The notes: generated by a model not told the origin, from the letters alone. Counted from the stretch's first letter, positions 23,475-38,126 are shown. The stretch: 64,000 nt of DNA from Pseudovirgaria hyperparasitica (GCF_010093815.1 NW_022985557.1:992001-1056000), one strand, 5' to 3'. Numbers and translations: made by a program.

Positions 23475-25310
23475 TCATTTCTCGACAGAAACCTCAACAG
23501 CACCATCCTCAAGCTCGACAACCCTCCTCCTCAACGTTGTCTTCTGCGTACTCGCCTTGCGCGGGTTCGGCGCTTCAAAGATCTCATCCAGTTCCTCCAA
23601 GGTGCGATCCTTAGTCTCCACGAAGAAGAAATAGATGAATGCAAATTCGAACACGTCCCAGAACACGAAGAAGATGTAGAACCAATACCGGATGTTCTTC
23701 AGCGCGATCGGCGCTGCAAAGGTGTTCACGAACCCGGCACAACCAGCCGTGATCTGGAATACACCCATTCCCTTGGCGCGCATCTCGTTGCTGAGCACCT
23801 CACCCGGGTAGATGGGTTGCATACTGGTGAAGGCAAGTGCGAATACGGCGCCGAAGATGTAGATGAAAGCGATGCTGGCGCTCGATGCGGCCTTGTTGGT
23901 GGGGTCTTTCTCGTAGCCTGCAGCGGTGCCGGCGGCAATGGCGAGTGCGACGGCCATGCCCATGGTCACGCCGAGTAGCATCTTGCGACGACCAACGACG
24001 TCGTGTAGGCGGGCGCCGATCATGGCGGGGATCCAACCGGTGATGGCGTAGATGATGTTGAGCAGAAGCTGGGTGTTTGTGTTTGTGATTCCGACGGAGC
24101 GGACGAGGGTAGGAAGGTAGTAAGACACAACGCTATAACAGTCAGTTCTATAAACCCAGAAGCTGTGTATTGGAGAAAGGGGTGGCGTACTTGTTTCCGC
24201 TGAATTGTCCGAACCAGCTGAAGGCAATGCACAGCATGAGTCTGTATCTACGCGATGGAGACTTGATGAGCACGCGCAGGTCGAAGAAGGTACGCCATGT
24301 GAGCATCTCTTCAGATTGCATATTCTCTGTCATTTCGTGCATTTCAAGGGCGACAAGTGGGTGTGAGGCGTCGCCGTTGGCGTGGAGTTCTGTGAGAAGG
24401 GCACGAGCTTCTTCTGCGCGGTCTTTGGCGACAAGCCTAGATTTTGTCAGTCTTGATCAATATGAGAATAGGGGTAGTGAGACGCACCATCTGGGTGACT
24501 CTGGACAGAACCAGATGCCGAGACACACGATTCCTGGGCAGAGCATCTGTAGCCATAGTGGTAGGCGCCAATTGAGGTTTCCACTGTTTGATAGATTGAT
24601 ATTTGCGCCATAGACAGTGCAAGTTGCAATGATAGAACCCTGTCAAATTCAGCAAAGTACCTATGTAAGTAACTTGTAGGGATCTCACCAGATAGTACAG
24701 TGTGTTGTACATGCCAGCTACAGTCCCACGATACTGTGGCGGTGCAATCTCAATCAAATACAATGGTGCCGCAGTAGTAGCGAACGTTGAGAAGAAACTC
24801 AGCAGGAACCTTCCTCCGATAAAGGCTGGCAACGTTGGTGCGACGGAAGTGATGATCGTGCCGACGCACACACCAAGACAGCCGATGAAAATGGGCAATC
24901 GCCGACCTTGCCAATCCGCGAGCCAGACGAAGAGTGCACCGGTCATCTGTCCGATATTGAAGATGGCAAATACAAGGCCTGTGCCGGAGTTGCCTTCGGG
25001 TGGTAGATTGTAGTAAGATGTGTAATTCGGAATTGCATTTATGGAGCCCATCAGAGAGCCATCGTAACCTGCCCATTCGTTAGTGGAGTGTATAGAAATT
25101 GTGTAGGAGTTCACTCTTACCATTCATTGTTGAACAGAGATAGACTAATAGACAGCAGAAGTATAGACGCATGTAGCCCTTGCCTCGTGGGTTTGGCTTG
25201 TTCTCCTGCATCACCGCCGCAAGATTCGAGTCTAGAACATTGACAGTCTTCTCCTCGAGCACCTGCTCGACGTGTTTGTCGTGTACGGTCGCCATCTTGT
25301 CAAACTCCAT
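23475..25310 (-). CDS. MFS sugar transporter (lactose permease/hexose transporter-like)
   Basis: Twelve-helix proton-linked sugar transporter of the plasma membrane. Minus-strand exons are 25310-25121, 25068-24689, 24639-24488, 24436-24191 and 24132-23475; the four introns are 49-58 nt, and all junctions keep frame, giving 541 residues. Family motifs are YDGSLMGSI after helix 1, GRRLPIFIG in loop 2-3, PPQYRGTVAGMYN, the PESPRWL signature ending the first half, FSGNNVVSYYLPTL in helix 7, GRRKMLLG in loop 8-9, and VETKDRTLEELDEIFEAPN at the end. The first 50 residues and the last 30 are cytoplasmic tails. The closest resemblance is to fungal lactose permease-like proteins, but the substrate cannot be read from sequence. 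It is divergent from the GH5-type gene, and CreA-type motifs lie about 200 bp upstream. Confidence 0.92.
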
Positions 25311-25509
25311 CGTACAATAGTCGTTCTGTTGATCGTGTATCTCAAAGTCTGATGCCGATCATCAAATGCTACGATGAAGAAGCATTAAATATCGACAAAC
25401 GAGTCAAGAAGCGATATACTAGTCCGAATCAGTCACGGGGTTTTAGCAGAGTCTACAAGAATCCAGAGCGCTCCTCTGCCACGAGGCGTTCGGTGGAGAT
25501 ATTTATTTT

Positions 25510-25540
25510 GCGGAGAGCAAAATGCGGAGACAGACTGGGG
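25510..25540 (+). promoter_or_regulatory. Cluster of three CreA-type SYGGRG motifs
   Basis: GCGGAG at 25510-25515, GCGGAG at 25524-25529 and CTGGGG at 25535-25540 each fit the SYGGRG consensus of the carbon catabolite repressor CreA/CRE1. Closely spaced sites are the arrangement usually found functional. They lie about 200 bp upstream of the transporter start and over 1.2 kb from the GH5 gene. Confidence 0.4.
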
Positions 25541-26325
25541 ATGAATGTTGAACGGCTGAACCGATAATATCAAAGTACTAACACATATTCGGCACGGAGT
25601 GGCAGCTCCGGAAGCGGCTGAGGACTAGCACCACAAGGCTGCAGTTCTCTATACTCACACAAGAACGTGACCTTTTGGGAACGAGGACGTAATTGTTCAA
25701 AAGAAGACCGGAGTGTATGCTCCTAAGCTAGTTGTGTTTTCTATACAACCAGCCACGTGAAATTTGAGGCTCACGCCTCGTGGCGTAACGCCGTTTGACA
25801 TCCTAATTGAAGACCGGATCCGTCCTTCGATGACAAGCTCCGGAGATGTAAGGCTCAACATTAAACGGGTCCCAAATATAGCGTCTTGCCATATGACGCG
25901 GGTAACATGTCTAGTTCGGCGCAAGTCTCCGCACTGTTTGATATTAGTTGACGGGCAGTAGACTCATATAGTCCTGGCAGGACTGGGCAATCGTGAACTG
26001 TTGTTTCCCATGTCATAACTAACATCGTGATGTCCGGATTCCGAGGCAAGCTTCACAAGATCGCGCTAGCTGGAATCGTGTCGGATTATAGATCACCGGC
26101 CCCTGTTAGGCTTAGCGCTCGCTCGCTGCCGGCCTCAGATCGACCACGCGGTGTTGCAGATCTCAACCACACCGTTCACACCATCCTCATGTAGCCCTAC
26201 AGGCCGAAGAACCTGAGTCGCCAAACTACCTTCAGTCGTCAAGGCCCATGATGAACGAATCGCCATGTGAGCGGAGAATACTTGTCCGCGCTGAAATGCG
26301 ACAGCCAGGAGTGCTGATAGATTAT

Positions 26326-26433
26326 GGACATGACTACGACACACCGAAGCGCGACACTCGGGGAGGAGTTGGTCGCGATGGACATGACTACATACGCAGC
26401 AACGTAGCAGTTAGATGGGTTTTGGTCGCGTGT
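26326..26433 (+). repeat. Degenerate 54-bp direct repeat
   Basis: Two 54-bp units (26326-26379 and 26380-26433) share the start GGACATGACTAC and the end TTGGTCGCG, with divergent middles; a third partial start (AGACATGTCTA) follows at 26434 in register. Confidence 0.5.
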
Positions 26434-26617
26434 AGACATGTCTAAACACGCTGTAAGTGGCAATTGGATAGCAGACGGTAGGGTGTGGACATTATTACTC
26501 GCGCTATACACGCTACGTATAGCACCGTCTGATCTCCCGTTGCGAGGACAAGACTTTGGGGCCATGATTCCGTAGTTGCACGACATAACGACGCTGGACG
26601 GGAGATCGTCGAAGAGA

Positions 26618-26625
26618 TATAAATA
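26618..26625 (+). promoter_or_regulatory. TATA box of the GH5-type gene
   Basis: TATAAATA lies about 120 bp upstream of the ATG at 26746, a normal distance for a strongly expressed, regulated fungal secreted-enzyme gene. Confidence 0.55.
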
Positions 26626-26745
26626 TGAGGGTGAAGAACTGAAGAAGATGGATTTTATTCTACAAGACACGACAGCGACTATAGCAAGAACACCTGTATC
26701 TTACTCAGAAAATCCAAATATTCAGATTCATCTCAGACAGACAAC

Positions 26746-27902
26746 ATGAAGTTTCTCGCGAGCCTCCTTGCACTCGCTGTTGCGCTTCCCAGTGCTTCAG
26801 CATTGCCACTGGAACAGCGAGATATCACTACCAGCTGGGCAGGAGTCAACTCTTACTTCTTGCACGCTTATCAAAAGTACTATCTCATTTGGCTCCGCGA
26901 TTTCTCCTAGAACACAACTGACATGACACAAGGTCTGATCGCATCGCTGTTTTAGACGCAATCAAAGCGGCTAAACTCAAGACTGTGCGGATATTCATTT
27001 CTCACACGTATGCCAACAACAAGGACACCAACTCGGTCGAAATGCCCGACATCGAGCCCGACGAAGTCGGCGAATGGGACGACACCCAGCTCAGAGCCAT
27101 CGATCAACTCATGGTCGAAGCCAAGGATCGCGGCATCAAGCTCATCATTGCGCTCCATGATCGATACATGCTCGGGTGCTGGGGCTCCGACGCCTACGTC
27201 TCGAAGTACAAGCTGCCTGCTGTCGACTGTGGCACACCCGGAGCCATCAAGGACAACGACGTTACATGGTGGTACCAGGACCCATCACCCATCTACGACT
27301 TCGAGAATCGCATCGCGCACATCCTGAACCATCAGAACTCCCTGCTCGGTGGCAAGGCATGGAAGGATCTCAGCGATTACATCTTCTCCTTCAACATCCA
27401 GAATGAAGGCCAGGGGCACCTGCGCAATAACGTCGCGCCTGCGCCCAACTGGTGGTGCGACCGCAGCAAGAAGATGCGCTCTATCATGGGCAGCAGCAAG
27501 ATCCTGGTCTCGACTGGCGGCGGCAACGAATTTTCTAACTCTGACATCTCACAGAACTGGGCATGCAACACGCTAGACGTTGTTGATATCCACTCGTACA
27601 ACGGTGTCGACGGTTTCAAGCAAAACGCACCAACATCCCTGAACCGTGCGAAGAGTGCTGGAAAACTGGTGCTGTTCGAGGAGTTTGGCGCGATTGGCGA
27701 CTCCAAATCGAGCCAAGTCCAGCAGCATATTGACGTCTTCAACGGACTCAAGGCACCGTGGATGATCTGGCAGATTAACAAACCGGGCAAGGGAAGTGCT
27801 GATTTCGAGTTCTGGACTGATGAGGCGACATACGGAGTCGTGAAGACTGGGGCTGAGAAGGCACTGACTTTGACTGCTGCCCAGTCTTTTAGGAATCTCT
27901 GA
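26746..27902 (+). CDS. Secreted glycoside hydrolase family 5-like (endo-mannanase/glucanase type)
   Basis: Predicted extracellular retaining glycoside hydrolase of clan GH-A. Exons are 26746-26876 and 26933-27902 (56-nt intron with a CTGAC branch site), giving 366 residues. A typical signal peptide covers about residues 1-19. The mature protein opens with TTSWAGVNSYFL, the first strand of the (beta/alpha)8 barrel. The likely acid/base is the Glu of SFNIQNEGQ (about residue 202), and the likely nucleophile is the second Glu of LVLFEEFG (about residue 294). HDRYM and DVVDIHSYNG supply other active-site aromatic and His positions. The motif is NEG where most GH5 members have NEP. No carbohydrate-binding module is present. 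Mannan or a beta-glucan is a reasonable substrate guess. The neighbouring divergent sugar transporter suggests co-regulation. Confidence 0.85.
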
Positions 27903-29251
27903 GGTTAGAGATGGACTTTCGTTTTTGTTGATACGTGATATGATGCACATGATTAGTTGATGATTTGGTAAGACTGAGGCAGATGTACATAAGGGGCTTC
28001 GAAGCAGAGCACGTGTTGGGCTTGTTTCGGAAGTATATACAATGAATTAGTGACAGAAGATGCGGAGCTGTCTGCAGTGTACTTACCGTGTGAGTTGATG
28101 AACCACTATCTAGAGAGAACCGTCATAGCCCACAGTCCCGATGATTATCTTCACATCAGTCCTTGTGTTCCTAAATAAAAGAAACTCTGGATAATACTAC
28201 ACAAGAGAACTCCAGCTGCAGCTCATAACGAGAGAATATGCGCTATAATGTGATTGATGGTCAGATTTACGCAATCTACAGCTAGAAGAAACTGGGATGT
28301 CTTCTGTTCGATAGACGATATATGAGCTTTGTGGTTGGGACAGACAGTGGTATACCTTGGCCGAGGCACAAAATCTTGTGTGCAACACTGCCTTAAAAGA
28401 TGTCATCCTCGGAAGGGAGCAAGACTAGGAGCTTCTAGGCAGATTTAAACTAGATATTTCTCTGCTTAATGCTAGACATATCGTACCTACAATTACGGAA
28501 AGTAGCGATATGTTCACATTATAACAAGAACATCTGAGTAAATCACTGCAATAGGACTATCACTTTCTCTTATGGAGCGTATATATTACAGTCACCCAGC
28601 AGAGTAGAACAACGATACTCTCGACTTAGTATACTCATCACGCAAGGCAAAATGGTAGAGATTCAGGATAACGCCAATTAGGTAGAAGTTAAGTGAGTAT
28701 TTGCATTTGGTGGTGGATGTCACACTACAAGGGGCTTGGATAAAGTGAGATCTCATATAACGAGAGACGGTCAGATGAAACAGCTAACGATGAGCAAGGT
28801 ATATCCTATGGAAAGGCTCTTAGCAGCAGCCCACACTGCTGTTGTAGGTCCGAAGATCTTTGTTACTTCTGAATTGGTATCCAAAAAACGACTCCCTCAG
28901 ATCCGACAGTCATGGGAAAGGGTGACTAACAGTGCTATACATAGCTCTTCCAAGCAAGAAGAGGTATCTACGTTCAAGATAGGCATTCGAAATATAGGCA
29001 TATCATGTGTGAGTATCATCCATACTATCAACCTCCTCACCCATCCACGATCACCACATCACACGCAGAAGCACGCATGTCAAGCAAGAGCGCATATATT
29101 CACACTTCCAAAGACGCAACGTACTGCTAACCCCGACTTGCTCCATACATTACAGAACAGGCCCGCAAACTCGACGCCCACACCACCCCCGGGCTCCCCC
29201 ATCTCCACCTATATCCAACAGCCCGAACCCTGCTCTCCCCCTCCACCTCCT
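27903..29251. other. Intergenic region
   Basis: About 1.3 kb, AT-rich for most of its length, becoming C-rich from about 29130. A 252-codon + strand frame spans 28736-29494, but its composition changes abruptly and it overlaps the more credible minus-strand frame, so no gene is called. Confidence 0.5.
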
Positions 29252-29587
29252 TCAGGGCCGCCGTCCCAGATACAGTACAACAATGAGCGACGCTCTAGGC
29301 GCCGCTCGCGCCGCCCTCCTTCTCAGCACCGCGCGAGAAGGGGTCGAGGGGGGAGCAACCGCTGCCCTGAGGGCGTGTTGGCGGACCAGCGCCGCGACAG
29401 CAACTCTCTTCTCGGCGAGGAACGCCTCGAGCTCTGCATTCGTCAAAAGACGAGGGCGCTTGCAGGGCGATGCGTCGCGAGGGGCGGTGGATAGGAGGCT
29501 TGTGGTGTTGTCGTCGGAAGTGGGTGAGGATGCGTCTGTGGTGAACTTGCGCTTGTTTGAGAGTGGAGAATTGGTTTGTTGAGGCAT
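29252..29587 (-). CDS. Hypothetical small Ser/Thr-rich protein
   Basis: A 111-residue frame. The N-terminal half is polar, with a possible basic nuclear signal (NKRKF ... CKRPR), followed by a predicted helix (LTNAELEAFLAEKRVAVAALVRQHA) and a basic Ala/Arg-rich end. A TATA box on the same strand at 29742-29748 and a long pyrimidine-rich leader ending in GGCAACATG make transcription from this strand likely. The last 30 codons may be intronic or read past a splice site, since their composition shifts. The opposite strand is open too. No family recognised. Confidence 0.45.
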   Translation of the reverse strand: MPQQTNSPLSNKRKFTTDASSPTSDDNTTSLLSTAPRDASPCKRPRLLTNAELEAFLAEKRVAVAALVRQHALRAAVAPPSTPSRAVLRRRAARAAPRASLIVVLYLGRRP

Positions 29588-31964
29588 GTTGCCTAGTAGT
29601 GTTGGAGAAGAGGGTTGGTGATTGAGGAGAGGTTGGAGGATTGATGGAGATTTGTAGTTGGTTGGGAAGTCAATTGATGGTATGACTTGTGAGGATAGTG
29701 CTGAGGAGAAAGTCGAGAGGTGAGAGGGAGATAGGACGGCCTTTTATACTGGCAGAGGAGTGCAAAATGGTGGTGGCTGGAAAAATCTCTGAATGGGGGC
29801 GTCCTCAATAGCGAATGTCTCAATAGCAGGCGATCAAATGGATGACTCGACAATAAGGTGGAAGTGAATCAAGAGAGCGAATGAGAGAAGACCTGGGTTG
29901 CGCTTGGACTCCGTGAACAGTGTAAAGACAATAAGCGGTCCCGCTGTGCGGTCAAGTGAACAAGTGAACCTCACTCAATCCGGCTTCGAATTGGCGCCTT
30001 ATTCAAATAGGTACCAGAAGCCCGGTCTCTACTATCTCTAAAACACTCTATTGTATTCGCCGCTCTCGTTAAGCTGCTCTCATCCTGAAGTCTCTCAGCC
30101 CCCTGAACCTCAATCGATACAATTGCTGCTAGAGCTCTTCCCTACTGTCCTTCACCAATATCATCATCAGAGTGGCATTTAGTACCTCGCTTCCTATATC
30201 GATGTGGCTTCCAATTGAATAATGTGCGTAATGCACCCAGTAGGACTTGCGTGTCACACGCAGTGCATAGATGCTTATGGCACACTCTCCAGGCCTGTCA
30301 GTGAGATAGTTCTTGAACGGATTCGTGATATGAAGAAATCAAGGGTGTAGAAATTACCCCGATAGTGAGCTATGGGTAACATAGTTTGGAATTGATGTGA
30401 TCGTCTCGTAGTTTGGCAGCGGCTTGACTGGTGGCCCACCCTGCTCAAGAGTAGATCGGGAAGCTTCATTGTAGCTTATGTGCTCAGCTGAAGGGGAGGG
30501 TCAATGGATGAGGGTATGCACCAAAGAGGAGCAGTGATACGCTATGGACGTGCCTCACAAGTGGAGATGTACTAACTGTATATTGTGACATGTAGGCAAG
30601 ATAACTGGACGAGAATGGCAGTAGATTCTTCTTGACTGTATGCAGACAAGCAATGGATATTTGATCATAAAAATGATATAAGAACAAGGAATGAGATGAC
30701 GCGAGACATGATCTAAGAATCGGTATCGAACGATGGTAAAGATAACTCTATATGCATACCTCCGTGGATGGTTTACACTAGTGTTATCAATAGAACACTG
30801 TCACATTAGCTGAAGTCATCTTGGTGGCTACATTTCTACCTAGGCTGATGGGTAGAAGAAATTACCGCCTGATGAGTAGTACTGGCCTGAACCATAATTA
30901 AAATATCGTGTATACTCATATGAACTGATACTCGAAGATTAAACAATATGTTGACCTCACAAAATGAAAACGACCCGTCACCTCGCCATTGCTCAGATGA
31001 TCGCCTATACCGTGGTCGTATTGAACTGCTGAAGTATCAGATATACCAATAACCATAAAGCAAACGAGTCCAATGTAAGGATTATCTACCTAGAAGAAGA
31101 TGAGCCCACGAGCCGCGATGCTGGCAATGTAGGGCTTAGAGAGAATATGTATGACCCGCAGGATCAGGCTCCGTCCCAGCATCGTAGTGGCCGAAGAAAG
31201 TTTGGTATATATTTTGCGGTCAGTACGTTCCATGGTCAGTTCTGTGTCCAAAGATTCACCCAGATACAGCCGCATATGAAAGCCTAGTATACACTACCCC
31301 CGACAAACATGGTCGCAAAGGGGTCCTGACTCAACATGTCATCAAGAAATGAGTACTTTTGGTTCTTGCCTTGAAAGTGACGGAATTCGTCTGTAAGCTG
31401 CACGGGAGATACCAGCCACTGTTATGATGCTGGTTCGCAGGCATGTACTATGACAGTCGTCGTCAGGACTCGAGAGGACGTACTTCAGGCTGAAACTTAC
31501 TTATAAAATGGTCCTCTCAGCACGTGAAACCGTACTTCTCTTCTACATTCGTTGGATTGGCCACGATATAGAGCTATGTAAACGTTTTAGAAAAAGTGAG
31601 CGCTAGTTGCAGGCCACACTCGTTACGTTTCTCTAATACTTTAATGATACATGGTATTTCGACTATGTCTGAAGAAAGCTAATCAACTGTTAAGAACTAA
31701 GTGTGTGGACGATGCTCATATCGAATTGACCTTTATATACTACCGAGAGACGAATGGTTGTGAGAAAGTCTGGACAGCGCTGTGCAAGCTATATCAATCT
31801 GCATCTACTCAACTACGCTATCAGACGAGTGAATTTCTGAAAATGGATGACCGTATTATTTTGATACCGAATATATCACGACACATGTTCGATAGTCATT
31901 CACGTGAGCTCTACTACACGAGCGCGAGAGGGACATCAGATATCTCATACTTCGCTGCGTGCAT
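29588..31964. other. Gene-poor AT-rich stretch
   Basis: About 2.4 kb with only short frames on both strands, none with recognisable motifs or codon bias. The first 200 bases are the promoter of the 29252-29587 frame. I see no transposon open reading frame, terminal repeat or RNA gene. Confidence 0.5.
29742..29748 (-). promoter_or_regulatory. TATA box of the 29252-29587 frame
   Basis: TATAAAA on the minus strand, about 155 bp upstream of the ATG at 29587, followed by a CT-rich leader. Confidence 0.45.
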
Positions 31965-32864
31965 TTACAGTCCATCTGCATGACAGTCAAGCTCCCAAAC
32001 AAGCTTCTTTTCTTGTGGAAAAGGCAAATTCCCCTCCAGTCCCCCGTTCCAGTGCACAAGATCCTGTACAGAACTCTCTAGGCCTTGAGCAAGGAGGACT
32101 TTCACTGTTGGATCCCAGCCACGAGCACGACGCTTCTCGCTGAGCACATTGCGGACCCCATGAGGATCATCGGTCCATGGCATGTAGCCTTTAGATGCCT
32201 CGCCACTGGTAGTAACCGTATATTCATCCCCTGAATCATGTCAACCATAACGAGACGCAGCAACGAAAGTTGAGCATAGGGGCTTACAGTCCATAGGAGG
32301 GTCAATACCGGAGACTGTTATGGATTTTTTAGGCCAGCGTATAGCATTCGCATGAAGCTCAAGGAATCTACGAGCCTTAAAGGCGTGGGTCACTACACGT
32401 ATGCTCCCAGGATATCTCCCTGTCCTTTTGCGAAATGCGATGATGGAGAAGAGCAGATTCTGGTAACTGTCTGTGGCATGTTCTTCAAGTAACAACGTGC
32501 CCGCCGTGAATGCTTGCTGAGCATGGCTTCTGACCTCGTCTGAGGTGTGTAGTAGTGCATGATAGTAACTCTCTGATTCGCTTAGCTCAGTAATGTTGCG
32601 CTTCGTTCGACCTCCTGATATTACGAGGATACTCTTGTTGCGCCAAGCACCTGTGCGAGTCATATTCAATCCTGTTGTAACATGATGGATGAAGGTTTCG
32701 TGCTCGCTCTGCTTAGTCGCAGTACTCTTCTGGAAATGTTGGAGAAGCCAAGCGATCTCATCATATGGATCTGCGTCCGGCGTAGAACGTGAGCCCAGGT
32801 ATATGGCGTGGCAGCATACGATTACAAGGTTGGTATACGTTGAAAGGTCCGGTGATGAAAGCAT
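31965..32864 (-). CDS. DUF218 (YdcF-like) family protein
   Basis: Member of the DUF218 family, which has a Rossmann-like fold; a biochemical role is not established for fungal members. Minus-strand exons are 32864-32288 and 32230-31965 with a 57-nt intron (GTAAGC donor, TTCAG acceptor) that keeps frame, giving 280 residues. Typical elements are the first strand LVIVCCHAIYLG, then ILVISGGRTKRNITELSESESY, the helix entering LLEEHATDSYQNLLFSI, and IRVVTHAFKARRFLELHANA; these carry the conserved Gly-Gly, Glu-Ser and Asp-Ser-Tyr-x-Asn positions. The start at 32864 is the first ATG after an in-frame stop; an upstream exon is possible because a CACCAG acceptor-like sequence lies just before. No signal peptide is seen. 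Confidence 0.8.
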
Positions 32865-34701
32865 TTTGTGGTACAAGCGCCTCAAGGCTCACCATACCTG
32901 GTGCGCCTGAATATGCAAGGCTCAAGCAGATGACCACAGAGGACTGACAGTCACTTACATGCTAATACTTACCTAATATTGTGGCTGGTAAGTCGGTGTA
33001 GTCTTTGCGGCGTAGCACGGCGGATACGGATCAATGCAGTGTAACAATGGCACACTGTTCCACAAGTAGATGCAATGAACGATGATGAAGAGTCTTCCAT
33101 CCAGCGGCACATGTGAGAGAGAGGAAAGCGATTAACAGCGGTATAAGCTTTACAATGGGATCTTGGTAGACGGCAGAGCGCTTCGGGTTGAGCTGAGCAG
33201 GCAACAAGGAGAGGTTTGCGAACTGAGAGTAAGGCTACGAGGCTATGAGGCTATGAGGCTATGAGGCAGTGAGGCAGTGAGCCAGCAAGACAAGGCCGCC
33301 ATACCTAAAATGGTTTGGGCCATAGGCGAGATTGTAACCTTTGACTGGTGGATACACTGATATAGGACCACAAGTGGTGCAGACGAAGCTTCAACCGCGT
33401 GTTGGCGGCTGGAGTTTGAGTTTAAGTTCCTATGAAGCGTTCGTTAGAATCAGGGTCTACCATTCCGTCAGGTCCGCCGACGACGCTGCCCCAAGACACA
33501 AGAATAGAAGGGAATATGCAGATCGCTCGCCTCAAGGCTCTGCTCATGCTCAGGAAAGGGGCAACAGTAACTATTGGGTGGCAAGGCTCAGCATATTATC
33601 TATCATTCACCCGGCGATATTCCATGGTGATGATGAAGAAGAAGATGAAAGCCATCTGCAAGGATATGAGCACGCATTCGCATTCGCATCCAAGTCCGCA
33701 GTCGATTACTATCGGAGGTAATCTGGCGGCTAGGTATAGACGATGGTATGTAAGTATGATGTGACTAAAATAGATCATGGTGGCAGCCTAGTGAGTCCAG
33801 TGCCAATACATTGCGGCAGACCAGGGCGCCACCTTGGGAACAGTCCGCAGCATGCAATAATATGTACCTAAAAGCCTTTCCAACTTTGCCGCGCGTGAGA
33901 GGAATAAAAGATGCCGAGTGTTGCTGTGTGAGTGGGGCGGCATATGTAGCCCCCACAACGAAGCCTTGGGGTTGTAATTAACTGCTATGTCTCTGGAGCT
34001 ACCATGGATGTCTCAACGCGAATTGATCTTAATGGTTATGATCGGGTGCAATCATTCACCGAGGCAAGAAGAACATGTAATAATTAGCTGTTTATACCAT
34101 AATACATGATGAATACAACCAGAACTTCTAGAAGGCTAGTAAAGCGTAAATGAGGAGCGACATGGCTGGCACGACGATTGATTGGCCCTAATCGGTGGCC
34201 GTGTACGCGCTGAAACATGCGTCTTTTGGGTCTCTCTGGGCCCTGTTAGGGGGGGGCTTTGGGGGCTTCTGGGCTGTCGTTTGGCTGGTTTGGCTTCCCT
34301 CACCCGCCAACAGCAGCCCGGTCCAGCTCCCTGTCCTGCCCTCCTTGCCTTGCCTCTCCACTCTCCCCCTGCTGTTTTGTTGGTTGCACGCAGCCTCGCA
34401 CGCTCATACTGTAGTCTGAGTCCCTCAAAGTCCTCACGCGCTGTCAGAGTTTCATCAAGGCGCAGCATCCTTAGCCCACACCCGATCTGCTTAGCGCTAT
34501 TCCTGCCAGTCCTTCAGCTCCTCCAAAGCTGATCAGCCTTTTGCTGACTTTTCTTCTCCCTACGACCTCAGGTCTTGTTTCGCATCCCCTTTATTACATT
34601 ATCCTCTACCTACACACTCGCTCTGCATCTTTCGATTCATCTCTTTTTGTTTTGCACCCTCTGACGATCTCGCCTTCTCCCACTCCTCCTTCAGCCTCGT
34701 C
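32865..34701. other. Intergenic region with tandem repeat and chitin synthase leader
   Basis: About 1.8 kb. Contains an 8-bp tandem repeat (33233-33280) and short + strand frames near 33341-33764 that resemble nothing known. From about 34240 a G-run passes into a strongly pyrimidine-rich stretch to 34700, typical of the promoter and leader of a highly expressed gene, here chitin synthase. Confidence 0.55.
33233..33280 (+). repeat. 8-bp tandem repeat (GGCTATGA)n
   Basis: Six consecutive 8-bp units: GGCTACGA, three exact GGCTATGA, then two GGCAGTGA. Confidence 0.85.
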
Positions 34702-37682
<2,981 letters not shown>

Positions 37683-38126
37683 GCAGGCAGGAAACGCATC
37701 CCGTCGGACCTTCCCAACATCTACAGTTGAAATTAAGGGTCTAAGACCATGTACTGGCTGGCCAAGTGGCTTTAATGATAAAGCGAGACCAAAAACTGTA
37801 ATCTTAGCTAGTTGTGCGGCGTTTTGGGCACCTCTGGAAGTTGTCATTTCGGCTGATCTTCTTTTGTGTAAAACTTCATAACCGTAGATTGGCCGTCACT
37901 TCCTTCGTTTAAATTTATCTCGCTCGAGGCGCGGACTGCGTCGCGAGGTTACGATCCTAGTCACGAATATATTCATTTCTTATTAAATATACGTTATCCA
38001 CGTGACTAGGCAATACATATGCATGCCGCGCTCCACTGTCTATCAACAAGTTTCTGATGAACCTGAGACTCTAAACCTCAATTTCACGGAATTTCACGGA
38101 CCTGATCGACTATACGTAGCATAACA
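37683..38126. other. Intergenic region
   Basis: 3' flank of chitin synthase and AT-rich space before the RIB7 relic; TTTCACGGA is repeated in tandem near 38080-38100. No gene. Confidence 0.5.

Larger units (their letters stand above)
25311..26745. other. Shared divergent promoter, sugar transporter / GH5
   Basis: A 1.4-kb non-coding region between two divergent carbohydrate genes. It contains a cluster of CreA-type motifs (25510-25540), two copies of a degenerate 54-bp direct repeat (from 26326) and a TATA box (26618-26625). No convincing coding frame was seen. Confidence 0.6.

Noticed and set aside
28736-29494. 252-codon + strand frame
   Set aside because: Composition shifts from AT-rich to Pro/Arg-rich without a domain, and it overlaps the better supported minus-strand frame.
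31651-31983. 110-codon + strand frame next to the DUF218 gene
   Set aside because: AT-rich, overlaps the DUF218 3' end and matches no family.
33341-33764. Two overlapping + strand frames of 110-126 codons
   Set aside because: Unbiased composition with simple-sequence GAAGAAGA content; no promoter or homology signal.
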